Shown one piece after another: positions 53,517 through 61,631 of a stretch of DNA of 64,000 bases (its first letter is position 1; each line of letters opens with the position of its first letter). The translations under genes were made by a program, and so were the position numbers. Under the pieces are notes generated by a model that saw only the letters and a list, made by a program, of their open reading frames with translations, did not search any database and was not told the origin of the DNA. This DNA is from JB111 sp049856175 (GTDB taxonomy: Bacteria > Actinomycetota > Actinomycetes > Actinomycetales > Actinomycetaceae). The stretch lies in contig NZ_JBNDNA010000003.1 in assembly GCF_049856175.1 (NCBI RefSeq), forward strand, positions 186,001-250,000, given 5' to 3'.

Positions 53517-54092
53517 TCAGCGCTCGGGCGGCCGAGCAGGCACCGGCGCGTCCGGCCGGGAGCCGGTGGCAAGCAGGGCGGCCTCCGGCCCGTCGTCGGG
53601 TGGGGGCGTGAGCGCGGCCTCGACCTCGAGCAGCTCGAGGCTGCGCTCGAGCACCTCGGCGGGGATGGCCGGCATCGGGGAGCCGATCGAGGCCAGGGCG
53701 TCGGGGTCGGCGTCGCCCCAGTGGTACGTCAGGCGCGTGAGCGTGCGCGACGACGCCGGACCCACGGCGGTGAGGTCGTAGCGCCAGCCCCAGCCCAGGG
53801 GTCGGTCCGGGGCGTTGACGATCCAGCCGATCGAACGGCCGGGCACGAAGTCGCTCACGGTGTTGACCGTGACGTAGTGGGGACCCTCCTGGCCCTGCTG
53901 CATGTCCATCGTGAACCGGTCGCCGAGTGCCTCGATCCGTCGCGGGGACCGCGCGCCCCGGAGCATGTCGCTCGCGTCCGCGGCCACGTGCAGGGCCGGG
54001 ACCGACAGGATCCGCCAGATCGCGTCGATCGGCGCGTCCAGGACGCGTTCGACCGCGAGTGCGGTCGCCGTGGTGCGGACGGTTGCGCTCAT
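53517..54092 (-). CDS. SRPBCC (START-like) domain protein
   Basis: The 191-residue protein resembles polyketide cyclase/dehydrase-type hydrophobic-pocket proteins: TALAVERVLDAPIDAIWRIL (about 10-29), RFTMDMQQGQEGPHYVTVNT (about 59-78), and a TRLTYHWGDADPD strand (about 118-130). The ligand is unknown. The Pro-rich C-terminus is probably disordered. It is first in a two-gene transcript with rocD; a functional link is not evident. Confidence 0.75.
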   Translation of the reverse strand: MSATVRTTATALAVERVLDAPIDAIWRILSVPALHVAADASDMLRGARSPRRIEALGDRFTMDMQQGQEGPHYVTVNTVSDFVPGRSIGWIVNAPDRPLGWGWRYDLTAVGPASSRTLTRLTYHWGDADPDALASIGSPMPAIPAEVLERSLELLEVEAALTPPPDDGPEAALLATGSRPDAPVPARPPER

Positions 54093-54332
54093 CGGACCCC
54101 CCGATCGTCGTGGCGCGACGTTGCGCCTGTCGTGAACCCTGCCACACGGGTGCGGCTCCCGTCAGTCCGGGCCGCGATGTGGGCGGCACCGCGGCCGGCC
54201 GACGCGGGGCCGCAACGGACACCCGTGGCGGACCCCGGCGGCGCCGGGCCCGGACCGTCCCGGCGTCGTCCGACTCACAGGAGCGTCGCCGGGGGCGGCG
54301 CGGACCCGCGATAAACTGACCGCCACCTCCCC

Positions 54333-54405
54333 GCCTTCGTAGCTCAGGGGATAGAGCACCGCTCTCCTAAAGCGGGTGTCGGCGGTTCGAATCCGCCCGA
54401 GGGCA
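54333..54405 (+). tRNA. tRNA-Arg (anticodon CCT)
   Basis: A 73-base cloverleaf: acceptor GCCTTCG pairs with CGAGGGC (one G-T pair), D-loop TAGCTCAGGGGATAGAGCA, anticodon stem CCGCT/AGCGG with loop CTCCTAA (anticodon CCT at 54366-54368), and T-loop GGTTCGAATCC. Discriminator A73. The following bases are CCG, so the CCA end is not encoded. It reads the rare AGG codon. Confidence 0.97.
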
Positions 54406-54443
54406 CCGGCCCGGTACGCAGGTCCTGCGTGCGCCGGGCACGC

Positions 54444-55784
54444 TCATGTGCGCGCCACCGGAGGCGCCTGCCCGAGCGTGCGCGCCGCCGGCGTGCCGGC
54501 CTCGCCGGCCGACCCCGCGGTGGGCGTGCGGCCCGCACCCGTCCGCCGCCGGTCCGCAGCCGCTGACGTCGCGGCGCCGACGAGCACGAGGACCACGGTC
54601 GTCACGATCAGCCACCGGTAGTCGATCGCGCCGATGATCGCCGCACCGGCCATGGTGGCCAGGGTCTGCGGCAGGTTGAGCACGACGCCGGTCGCGACGG
54701 CGACACGCCCCTGCATGCGCGGCGGCGTGAGGCGCTGGCGCAGCGTGACGAAGGCGACGATCTGCCACGGGAGGTTGAGACCGACGACGATGAGACCCGC
54801 GCCGACGACGACGAGACCGAGGGCCTGCCCGAGGTGCTCGACGAGCGTGCCGGCGAACACGAGCGCCGACATGCCGACCGCCAGCGCGAGCATGCCGAGG
54901 GTGATGGTGCGGCGCTCGCCCAGGCGCTTGATGAGCAGCGCCGCGGTGGTTCCGCCGATGAGGGCGCCGACGCCCTGGATGCTGACGAGCGCGCCGAGCA
55001 TCTCGGGGTCGACCCGCAGACCCTGCTCCATGACGGGGAAGACGACGACGTTGGACAGGCCGGTGGCCCCGATCGTGATCGCCATGGCGATGGTCAGTGG
55101 GCCGAGGGGAGCCGTCCGGGCCACGTGCCGGAAGCCCGCGGTCAGCTCGGCGACGTAGCTCTCCGTCGCCTGCTCGGCCGGCGTCTCGGTGACCTCGAGG
55201 CGGGCGAGGAGGACGGCGCTCACCGCGAACCCGGCCGCGGTGACGGCGACGACCGCCTGCGGTCCCGCCGCCACGTACAGCCCCGTGCCCAGGAGCGGCG
55301 AGATCAGGCGGAAGGCCTGGTCCACGGTGCTCAGCAGGGCGTTCCCGCCGGGCAGCTCCTCGTCGTCGAGGAGGTCGCGGACGAGGCCGGACTGCGCGGC
55401 TCCCGTGACGTAGCCGGTCGCCCCGTAGAGAAAGGTCACGACGTAGACGAGCCAGACGTCGCGCGGGCCGCCGACGAGCAGAAGACTGAGGATGATCGGG
55501 ACCATGACGACGTTGGTGAACGCGAGGAGCCGTCTCCGTGAGAAGCGGTCGACGAGCTGGCCGAGCAGCGGTGCGACGAGGGCCGGCAGCCCGAGCGCGG
55601 CGAACACGGCGGCCGCCGCGCCGTCGGACCCGGTGAGCTCCTTCACCCAGACGGCGATCATGAGGTAGAGGGCGCTGTCGGCGAGGTTGGTGAACACCCA
55701 CGCGACGCTCAGCCGGCGAAAGCCGCGGTGGGCCAGGGCGGCCGGCCCTCGGCCCGTGCGAGGTGCGGTGCGCGGCCCGGTCAC
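54444..55784 (-). CDS. MFS efflux transporter under HTH control
   Basis: The 446-residue carrier has twelve hydrophobic segments: FRRLSVAWVFTNLADSALYL (about 22-41), the A-loop GQLVDRFSRRRLLAF (about 73-87), and a truncated Ala-rich C-terminus. The group includes macrolide-efflux-like proteins. GTG 55784 overlaps the stop of the regulator gene (GTGA), so the two are one unit; the regulator's operator lies upstream of both. An exported toxic compound is the expected ligand. Confidence 0.82.
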   Translation of the reverse strand: MTGPRTAPRTGRGPAALAHRGFRRLSVAWVFTNLADSALYLMIAVWVKELTGSDGAAAAVFAALGLPALVAPLLGQLVDRFSRRRLLAFTNVVMVPIILSLLLVGGPRDVWLVYVVTFLYGATGYVTGAAQSGLVRDLLDDEELPGGNALLSTVDQAFRLISPLLGTGLYVAAGPQAVVAVTAAGFAVSAVLLARLEVTETPAEQATESYVAELTAGFRHVARTAPLGPLTIAMAITIGATGLSNVVVFPVMEQGLRVDPEMLGALVSIQGVGALIGGTTAALLIKRLGERRTITLGMLALAVGMSALVFAGTLVEHLGQALGLVVVGAGLIVVGLNLPWQIVAFVTLRQRLTPPRMQGRVAVATGVVLNLPQTLATMAGAAIIGAIDYRWLIVTTVVLVLVGAATSAAADRRRTGAGRTPTAGSAGEAGTPAARTLGQAPPVART

Positions 55785-56359
55785 GACGTCTCCCGGGGTG
55801 GGTCGGAGTGGATGGTGGTCGTCAGGTGCACGCGGCGCGCGCCCGCGGGGCGCGTCGCAGGGTCGGTCGTGCGCTCCTCGTACCGGTCGATCAGCGCCAT
55901 GAGCTGCGTGCGGAGCTCGACCGTCTCCGCGGCGGTGAGCCACACGTCGGCGGTCGACAGGCTCGTCGCGTCGACCCACTCGTCCGGCTCGTGGGGGAGC
56001 CGCTCGATCACGGCGGCGAACTGACTGATCCGGCGCCGGAGATTCATGGTGGCCAGCTCGGTGGTGGCGTGCAGGGAGCCGGGGACGTCCGGGCTGGCCG
56101 CGGTGCTCAACGAGCGGTGGACGGCTCGCCACGGCTTCTCGCGGCCCCGGGGCTCGGCGCGCTCGACGTAGCCGTACTTCTCGAGCGTGCGCAGGTGGAA
56201 GGAGCAGCTCGCCACCGACTCGTCCACGCGTCGGGCGCACTCGGTGGCCGTCGCCTCGCCCAGCTCGTGCAGCACGTCGAGGAGCTCGAGGCGCAGCGGG
56301 TGCGCCATGCCTCGGATGCGCTCGGGGTCATGGATCCGCTCGTTGTTCGTGGAGGTCAT
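55781..56359 (-). CDS. HTH regulator of the ArsR-like superfamily
   Basis: The 192-residue protein has an N-terminal winged helix (RIRGMAHPLRLELLDVLHEL, about 14-33; SVASCSFHLRTLEKYGYVER, about 49-68) and a helical C-terminal part of about 100 residues. The HPLRLELLDVL and FHLRTLEKYG wording is that of the HTH_20/ArsR-like group. TACGTT lies seven bases before the ATG and TTGCGC a further 17 upstream, a leaderless promoter with a large palindrome over its -35 box. It probably represses itself and the MFS gene. Confidence 0.85.
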   Translation of the reverse strand: MTSTNNERIHDPERIRGMAHPLRLELLDVLHELGEATATECARRVDESVASCSFHLRTLEKYGYVERAEPRGREKPWRAVHRSLSTAASPDVPGSLHATTELATMNLRRRISQFAAVIERLPHEPDEWVDATSLSTADVWLTAAETVELRTQLMALIDRYEERTTDPATRPAGARRVHLTTTIHSDPPRETS

Positions 56360-56389
56360 GAGCCCGAACGTAGATGTTAAAGAACTATT

Positions 56390-56421
56390 GCGCAAGACAT
56401 CTTGCGAAATATGTCTTGCGC
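56390..56421. promoter_or_regulatory. Palindromic operator of the HTH-MFS operon
   Basis: GCGCAAGACAT (56390-56400), ten bases, then the exact complement ATGTCTTGCGC (56411-56421). Inside it GCAAG (56392-56396) also pairs with CTTGC (56401-56405), so there are three half sites. The left arm includes the -35 box of the regulator (minus strand), so binding would block transcription. Confidence 0.8.
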
Positions 56422-56430
56422 ATTCGTCGG

Positions 56431-56476
56431 AGGGGTGTGACGCCGGTCCTGCGAAGGGGTGTGACGCCGGTCCTGC
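56431..56476. repeat. Two copies of a 22-bp direct repeat
   Basis: Identical 22-base copies beginning AGGGGTGTGACGCC lie at 56431-56452 and 56455-56476, a period of 24 bp. They are located between the operator and the next promoter. They could be binding sites or a replication-slippage duplication. Confidence 0.85.
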
Positions 56477-56485
56477 AATGGAGGC

Positions 56486-56564
56486 TTGCGCGGAGCCGTC
56501 GGTATCGGCACAATGGGTGTCTGACGGAGCGTGACGCCTGCCCCCCCTGCGCGTCACGCTCCGT
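56486..56564 (+). promoter_or_regulatory. Promoter followed at once by a perfect hairpin and T-rich tail
   Basis: TTGCGC (56486-56491) and CACAAT (56509-56514) are 17 bases apart. The predicted start (about 56521) falls at the foot of a perfect 14-bp hairpin (56524-56537 with 56551-56564, 13-base loop) followed by TCTTGT. It would produce a transcript of about 50 bases or act as an attenuator 100 bases ahead of the giant gene. Confidence 0.5.
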
Positions 56565-56668
56565 TCTTGTGTCCGCACCCGACGCCGTCGTCCGGCAGCC
56601 CGCGACACCACCACCTCCCGGCGCCCGTGCTGCGCTCCCCGCGGCGGTGCCCCGCCTACCCTGGAGGA

Positions 56669-59600
56669 ATGACGCCTCCGCCGATCCCGCCCTTCCGCCG
56701 CGGCCGGGACAGCGACCGCTCGCGCACGCGGGACGCGGCCCGGGCCGGCGCCGACGACGCGTCCCGCGCGACCCCGGGTCCCGACCGCGTCGACGCGGGC
56801 CCGGACGGGGCCCCGGCGACCACCGAGCAGCGCTCCGCCGGCGCCCCGGCCGGTGGGGAGGGGACGGGGACCGGGCCCGGGTACGCGCAGGCCGGGACGC
56901 GCAGGTCGAGCAGGACCGCCACCGTGGCCCGCGCCGTCGAGCAGTGGGTCGCCGACCTCACCGCGCTCGGTGCCGAGGGGCTGGGCGACGACGACGACCT
57001 CGGCGAGGCCGTCCTCGATCTCACCCACGCGCACCCCGGAGGTACCGCGCAGCTCTACGCCGGCCGGCCCACGCGCCTGTCGAACCTCGTGCGGGAGCGA
57101 CAGGCCTCCGCGGCGGCCCACCAGCACGCGCGGGGCGTGCGCGCCCGCGCGGAGGACCTCGCCCAGCGGTTCGGCGTGGCCCCGACCTACCTCGCCACCG
57201 GCGTCGCCACCTGGTCGGCGCTCCCGCCGCCGGTCGTCGACGGCGTTGAGCACGACGCCGACCTCGACCCGGCGGCGTCGCCGGCCGGTCGACGCCCCGA
57301 CGAGAGCGTCGAGGCCCCCCTGGCCCGCACGATCCGCACGCCCGTCTTCCTTCGGGGCGTCCGCCTCCAGCCCGTCTCCGCCGACGGCGAGGTCGAGCTG
57401 ACCCTCGAGCGCACCGTCGAGCTCAACCCGGTGCTCGCCCGCGCCCTGACCGAGGCCGGGCTGCCCGGCGACGTCGCCGACCACCTCGCGCCCCTCGGTC
57501 CGGCCTCCAGCCAGCGCGAGGCGCTCCCCGGCCTCGCCGAGCTCGCCGCGCAGTACCTGCCCGGTCTCGAGATCGAGGACCGCGTCGTCGTCGGGACGTT
57601 CCTGCATCCCGGGCAGGTCGCCGTCGAGGACCTCAAGGCGATGGTCCCCCACCTGGCGGCGTCCGACGTCGTGGCGGCCCTGGCGGGCGACCTCGAGGCG
57701 CGCGACCGGCTGGCGATCTTCCCACCGCCGGACGACGGCACCGACCCCGACCCGGACGAGGAGCGCGCCGTCGGCGACGTCGAGGTGGCGGGGGAGCGCG
57801 CCGTCCGGCTCGTCACGCAGGGCTACCAGCTCGTCGTCGATGCGCCCCCCGGGTCCGACGACGTCGGGGTGGTCGCCGCGATCCTCGCCGCCTCGGCGGC
57901 CGACGGCCGGACCGTCACCTACGTCCCGGGCGACCGCCGCACGGGCCGGTCGACCGTCGCCCATCTCCACGAGCTCGGCCTCGGCGAGCTCGTGCTCGAC
58001 CTGCGTGCCGACGGGGGATGGCGGGAGGAGGCCTCCCGGTCGGTCCGGCGCGGGATGGAGGCGCCCGCGGTCGTCGTCGACGAGACGTCGGTCGCCCGGA
58101 CCCGTGAGGAGCTGCGCGCCACGCGCGCGGTCGTGCGCGAGCAGCTCGACTCCCTGCACCGCCGCCACGAGGGCTGGGGCGTCTCCCTGTTCGACGCTCT
58201 GCAGGCGCTCGCCCGCCTCACCGCACGCACCCCGGGGCCGCGTACGGGTGCCCGCATCTCCGGCGAGGACCTGCGTGCCCTGCGCGGCGACGCCCGTTCC
58301 GGCGCCGCCGCCCGGCTCTCGAGGGCCGCGGCGCTGGGGGCGTTCACGCTGCGACCCTCGAGCACCCCCTGGTACGGCTCGCGGCTGACGACCAACAAGC
58401 AGGCGGCCGACGCCCTCGAGCGCGTTCAGCGTCTCACTCGTGTGGAGCTGCCCGCGGTGGACGACCTCGTCCAGAGCACCGCCGTGCAGACCGGGCTCAG
58501 GCAGGCCACCACCCTGCGGGAATGGCGCGAGCAGCTCGCGATGCTCGACGGCGTCGCCGACGCGCTCGACGTGTTCCTCCCGCAGATCTTCGAGCACTCG
58601 GCCGCCGACATGGTGGCGGCGACCGCGCCGCGGCAGGCGCGGCGCACCCAGGAGATCGAGATGTCGGCCGGGATGCGTCGCCGCCTCGCGCGGCAGGCGC
58701 GCGACCTCGTCCGGCCCGGTCGGTCGGTCGCGGACCTGCACGCCGAGCTGCTGCGCGTGCAGGAGCAGCGCGAGATCTGGCGCCGGCACTCCACCGGCGG
58801 CGGCTGGCCCCGGCTGCCGGACGGCCTCGCGGACGTCCGCGAGCTCGAGCGTGAGACGAGCGAGGACGTGGCCGCGCTCGGCTCGCTGCTCGCACGCCAC
58901 GAGGAGGACGAGGCGCTCGAGGACCTGCCGCTGGCGGACCTGCGACGCCGCGTCGACGCGCTGGAGGCCGACACGACGGCGCTGCGCACCCTGCCGGAGC
59001 GGACCCGACTGATCGACGAGCTGCGGGCCGAGGGCCTCGGCGAGCTCGTCGACGACCTCGCCGAGCGTGCCGTGCCGGACGACCTCGTCGCCGACGAGCT
59101 CGACCTCGCCTGGTGGAGCTCCGTCCTCGAGCAGGTGCTCGCCGACGAGCCGGCGCTCGCGGGCCGGGACCCCGCCGCGCTCACGGCGGACCTCGCCGAT
59201 CTCGAACGGCGCGAGGCCGAGCAGCGCGCCACGCTGGTGCCCGCCGTGCGCTCCGCCGCGGCCACGCGCCTGCGCCGCGCCGTGCGCACCCACCGCACCC
59301 AGGCCGCCCACCTGTGGGAGCAGCTCGCCGCGGACCGCGGCGCCACGCTCGGGCGCGCCCTCGCGGAGCACCCCGAGGTCGCGCCGACGATCCGTCCCGT
59401 CCGGGCCGCAGCTCCGCTCCTGGTCGCCCAGACCATCCCGCCGGGGCCCACGGCCGACCTCGTCGTCCTCCACGGCACCGAGCAGCTGCCGCTCGCCCAG
59501 GCCGTCTCCGTGGCCGGGCGCGCCCGGCAGGTCGTCGTCGTGGGCGACACCCGGCGCTACGAGGGCGGCGCCACGCACGCGCTGGCCGAGGTGCTGCCCG

Positions 59601-60862
59601 CCGTGGAGCTGCCCGCCGTGCGCGGCCCGCTGGTCCCCGGAGCGGCCCTGCTGCTCGCCGCCCACGGGTACGAGTCGGTGGTTGCCCCCGTCCCGTCCGT
59701 GCGCACGGACGGGGGTGTCCGGCTCGAGCTCGTCGAGGGGTACGGCACGCCCGCGCCCGGCTCCGAGGTGGTCGAGAGCGTCGACGCCGAGGTCCGTGGC
59801 GTCGTCGACGTCGTCCGGCGCGAGGTGCACGCCGCGCCGCTGGCATCGGTCGCGGTGGTCACGCCCTCCCCGCGCCACGCCTCCCGCCTGCGCGAGGCGC
59901 TCGCCCACGCCGCCGCCGACGACCCGGCGCTGGAGGCAGCCCTGGACCCGCGGCTCGTCGAGCCGCTCGTCGTCGCGGACCTGGCCGACGCGGGCGGGCT
60001 GCGCCGCGACGTCGTGGTGCTCTCGGTCGGGTTCGGTGCGAACGCGCACGGCCGGTTCATCCACCGCTTCGGCGACCTCTCGGGCGCGGACGGCCGCACC
60101 CGCATGGTGACCGCGCTCGCCGCGCCCCGCGAGTCCCTCGTGGTGGTGTCGACGATCGCTCCCGGAGCGATCGACCGCGCGCGCGTGCACCACGAGGGCG
60201 CGCACATGCTCGCCGAGCTCCTCGAGCTGGCGGGCGGCGAGGTCCAGGGGCCGGACCCTGCCGCGACGGGCGACGCCTCGGTAGGCGACGTCGCGGAGGT
60301 CGACGCCTCGTCGGGCGATGCCGCGGTGGACGACGCCGCGGTGGACGACGCCTCGGGGGGTGGCGACGACGAGATCCTCGGTGACCTGGTGCGCCGACTG
60401 GGCGCGCTCGGCATCGTCGTCGAGGAGGGCCTCCGCGGTGCGGTGGACGTCCCCGTCGCGCTCGGTCACCCGGACCTGCCCGGCCAGCGCCTCGTCGCCG
60501 TGCTCACCGACGCCGGCGAGGACGCGGGGGAGCACAGCCTGCGCCGCCGGCTCGACCGCGGGGCGGTGCTCGCACGCGCGGGGTGGCGGGTCGAGCGCGC
60601 GTTCACCGTGTCCGTCTTCCTCGACCCCCAGGCCGAGGCGGACCGGCTCCTTCGCGTCGTGCTCGACGAGGTCGAGGCTCGTCGCGGCGTGTCGGGCGTC
60701 CAGCCGCCGGTCCCCGACGACGCCCACCTCCCGCCCGCCACCGAGGCGGAGTCGGGACCGGTGGTCCGCCCGCACGAGGAGCCGGACGCGGCGACGGGCG
60801 AAGCAACAGGCGAGGCGCCGGACGGAGTGCCGGACGCCGCGCCGGACGGGACCGGGCGGTGA
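56669..60862 (+). CDS. DUF4011-type helicase-nuclease homolog with degenerate ATPase motifs
   Basis: A 1397-residue protein. The first 80 residues are disordered; about 85-280 resembles the DUF4011 N-domain (LDLTHAHPGGTAQLYAGRPT, VELNPVLARAL). In active relatives a P-loop near GPPGTGKS follows; here it reads APPGSDDVG (about 391-399). The Walker B DEAS(Q) is replaced by LHGTEQ (about 931-936), while VVVVGDTRR (motif III position, about 951-959) and the late VVVLSVGF and LAAPRESLVVVS segments remain. Residues about 1235-1340 resemble the REase_MTES_1575 nuclease domain (GWRVERAFTVSVFLDP). TACCCT lies six bases before the ATG (leaderless). A structural or regulatory role is inferred. Confidence 0.7.
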   Translation: MTPPPIPPFRRGRDSDRSRTRDAARAGADDASRATPGPDRVDAGPDGAPATTEQRSAGAPAGGEGTGTGPGYAQAGTRRSSRTATVARAVEQWVADLTALGAEGLGDDDDLGEAVLDLTHAHPGGTAQLYAGRPTRLSNLVRERQASAAAHQHARGVRARAEDLAQRFGVAPTYLATGVATWSALPPPVVDGVEHDADLDPAASPAGRRPDESVEAPLARTIRTPVFLRGVRLQPVSADGEVELTLERTVELNPVLARALTEAGLPGDVADHLAPLGPASSQREALPGLAELAAQYLPGLEIEDRVVVGTFLHPGQVAVEDLKAMVPHLAASDVVAALAGDLEARDRLAIFPPPDDGTDPDPDEERAVGDVEVAGERAVRLVTQGYQLVVDAPPGSDDVGVVAAILAASAADGRTVTYVPGDRRTGRSTVAHLHELGLGELVLDLRADGGWREEASRSVRRGMEAPAVVVDETSVARTREELRATRAVVREQLDSLHRRHEGWGVSLFDALQALARLTARTPGPRTGARISGEDLRALRGDARSGAAARLSRAAALGAFTLRPSSTPWYGSRLTTNKQAADALERVQRLTRVELPAVDDLVQSTAVQTGLRQATTLREWREQLAMLDGVADALDVFLPQIFEHSAADMVAATAPRQARRTQEIEMSAGMRRRLARQARDLVRPGRSVADLHAELLRVQEQREIWRRHSTGGGWPRLPDGLADVRELERETSEDVAALGSLLARHEEDEALEDLPLADLRRRVDALEADTTALRTLPERTRLIDELRAEGLGELVDDLAERAVPDDLVADELDLAWWSSVLEQVLADEPALAGRDPAALTADLADLERREAEQRATLVPAVRSAAATRLRRAVRTHRTQAAHLWEQLAADRGATLGRALAEHPEVAPTIRPVRAAAPLLVAQTIPPGPTADLVVLHGTEQLPLAQAVSVAGRARQVVVVGDTRRYEGGATHALAEVLPAVELPAVRGPLVPGAALLLAAHGYESVVAPVPSVRTDGGVRLELVEGYGTPAPGSEVVESVDAEVRGVVDVVRREVHAAPLASVAVVTPSPRHASRLREALAHAAADDPALEAALDPRLVEPLVVADLADAGGLRRDVVVLSVGFGANAHGRFIHRFGDLSGADGRTRMVTALAAPRESLVVVSTIAPGAIDRARVHHEGAHMLAELLELAGGEVQGPDPAATGDASVGDVAEVDASSGDAAVDDAAVDDASGGGDDEILGDLVRRLGALGIVVEEGLRGAVDVPVALGHPDLPGQRLVAVLTDAGEDAGEHSLRRRLDRGAVLARAGWRVERAFTVSVFLDPQAEADRLLRVVLDEVEARRGVSGVQPPVPDDAHLPPATEAESGPVVRPHEEPDAATGEATGEAPDGVPDAAPDGTGR

Positions 60863-61071
60863 GCGGACGCCGGCGGCGCGTCATCGCGCTCTCGGCGGCG
60901 GACCGGCGGCGCCTGGAGTCCGGGGAGATCGCGCACGCGGAGGACGCGCTCGGCGCGCCCGAGCCGGACGTCGACGACGACGCGCCCTCCGCGGGTACGG
61001 CATCGCCGGGCCCGTCGCGCGCGGACGCCGATCTCCTGCGGGAGATCCCTCCGCACTTCGGCCGGATCTGA
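60859..61071 (+). CDS. Small hypothetical protein coupled to the helicase homolog
   Basis: The 70-residue protein starts with a GTG overlapping the previous stop (GTGA). It is basic at the start (SGRRRRVIALSAADRRRLES), then acidic and disordered, ending ADADLLREIPPHFGRI. No family is recognised by me. The coupled translation suggests that it works with the large protein, possibly as a small partner. A bidirectional hairpin follows. Confidence 0.7.
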   Translation: MSGRRRRVIALSAADRRRLESGEIAHAEDALGAPEPDVDDDAPSAGTASPGPSRADADLLREIPPHFGRI

Positions 61072-61080
61072 GCGCCGACG

Positions 61081-61123
61081 CGAACGGCCCACCAGCCCGG
61101 GCGGCGGGGCGGTGGGCCGTTCG
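61081..61123. terminator. Bidirectional hairpin before mscL
   Basis: CGAACGGCCCACC (61081-61093) and its exact complement (61111-61123) with a 17-base GC-rich loop, between the convergent small gene and mscL. Confidence 0.75.
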
Positions 61124-61158
61124 TCGGTGCGGCCGGCGGGCGGCCGCGACCGAGCAGG

Positions 61159-61545
61159 TCAGGCGCTGCGGGTGCGCAGGAGGTCGCGGATCTCCTCGAG
61201 GACGAGCACGTCGTCGGCCTTCTCCTCCGGCTCCTCCTCGTCGGTCTTGCGGCGCTCGGCGAGCTTGTTCATCGGCATGACCACCGCGAAGTACAGCGCG
61301 GCGGCGATGAGCAGGAAGTTGACGAGCGCGGTGACGATCGTGCCGGGCGAGATGGTGGCGCCGTTGACGACGAACTGGCCGATGGTGTCGAAGTTCGGCT
61401 CGCCGAAGATCGCGCCGATGAGCGGCAGGAGCACGCTGTCGGTGATGGCCGTGACGATCGGCGTGAACGCACCGCCGATGATGATGCCGACCGCCATGTC
61501 GATGGCGTTGCCGCGGGAGATGAACTCCTTGAATCCGTTGAGCAT
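61159..61545 (-). CDS. mscL: Large-conductance mechanosensitive channel
   Basis: The 128-residue protein starts MLNGFKEFISRGNAIDMAVG with the N-terminal amphipathic helix and the TM1 pore helix (AVGIIIGGAFTPIVTAITDS, about 18-37), then a periplasmic loop, TM2 (TALVNFLLIAAALYFAVVMP, about 76-95), and a charged cytoplasmic bundle. It opens under membrane tension to release solutes on osmotic downshift. GGAGG lies five bases before the ATG, so the longer frame is rejected. It ends a chain fmdB - SAF - mscL on the minus strand. Confidence 0.95.
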   Translation of the reverse strand: MLNGFKEFISRGNAIDMAVGIIIGGAFTPIVTAITDSVLLPLIGAIFGEPNFDTIGQFVVNGATISPGTIVTALVNFLLIAAALYFAVVMPMNKLAERRKTDEEEPEEKADDVLVLEEIRDLLRTRSA

Positions 61546-61631
61546 GCTGACCTCCGAGGATCTGCGCTGATAGGGCTGGGGGGAACGCGAACGTGGCGGC
61601 GGGTGGCGCCAGGCCCACGCAGGCCCCCTGG

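Noticed and set aside
54333..54450. tRNA-Arg as a prophage or island attachment site
   Set aside because: No duplicated 3' tRNA end, integrase or phage gene was found on either side in the window.
56360..60775. Minus-strand 1664-codon open frame opposite the helicase homolog
   Set aside because: Only its last 192 codons (55781-56359) encode a real HTH protein with its own promoter. The rest is low-complexity shadow sequence antisense to a better frame.
56669..60862. Helicase homolog as a pseudogene
   Set aside because: The frame is open over 4.2 kb with regular high-GC codon use, has a clear promoter, and is coupled to a downstream gene. The motif losses look like divergence and not decay.
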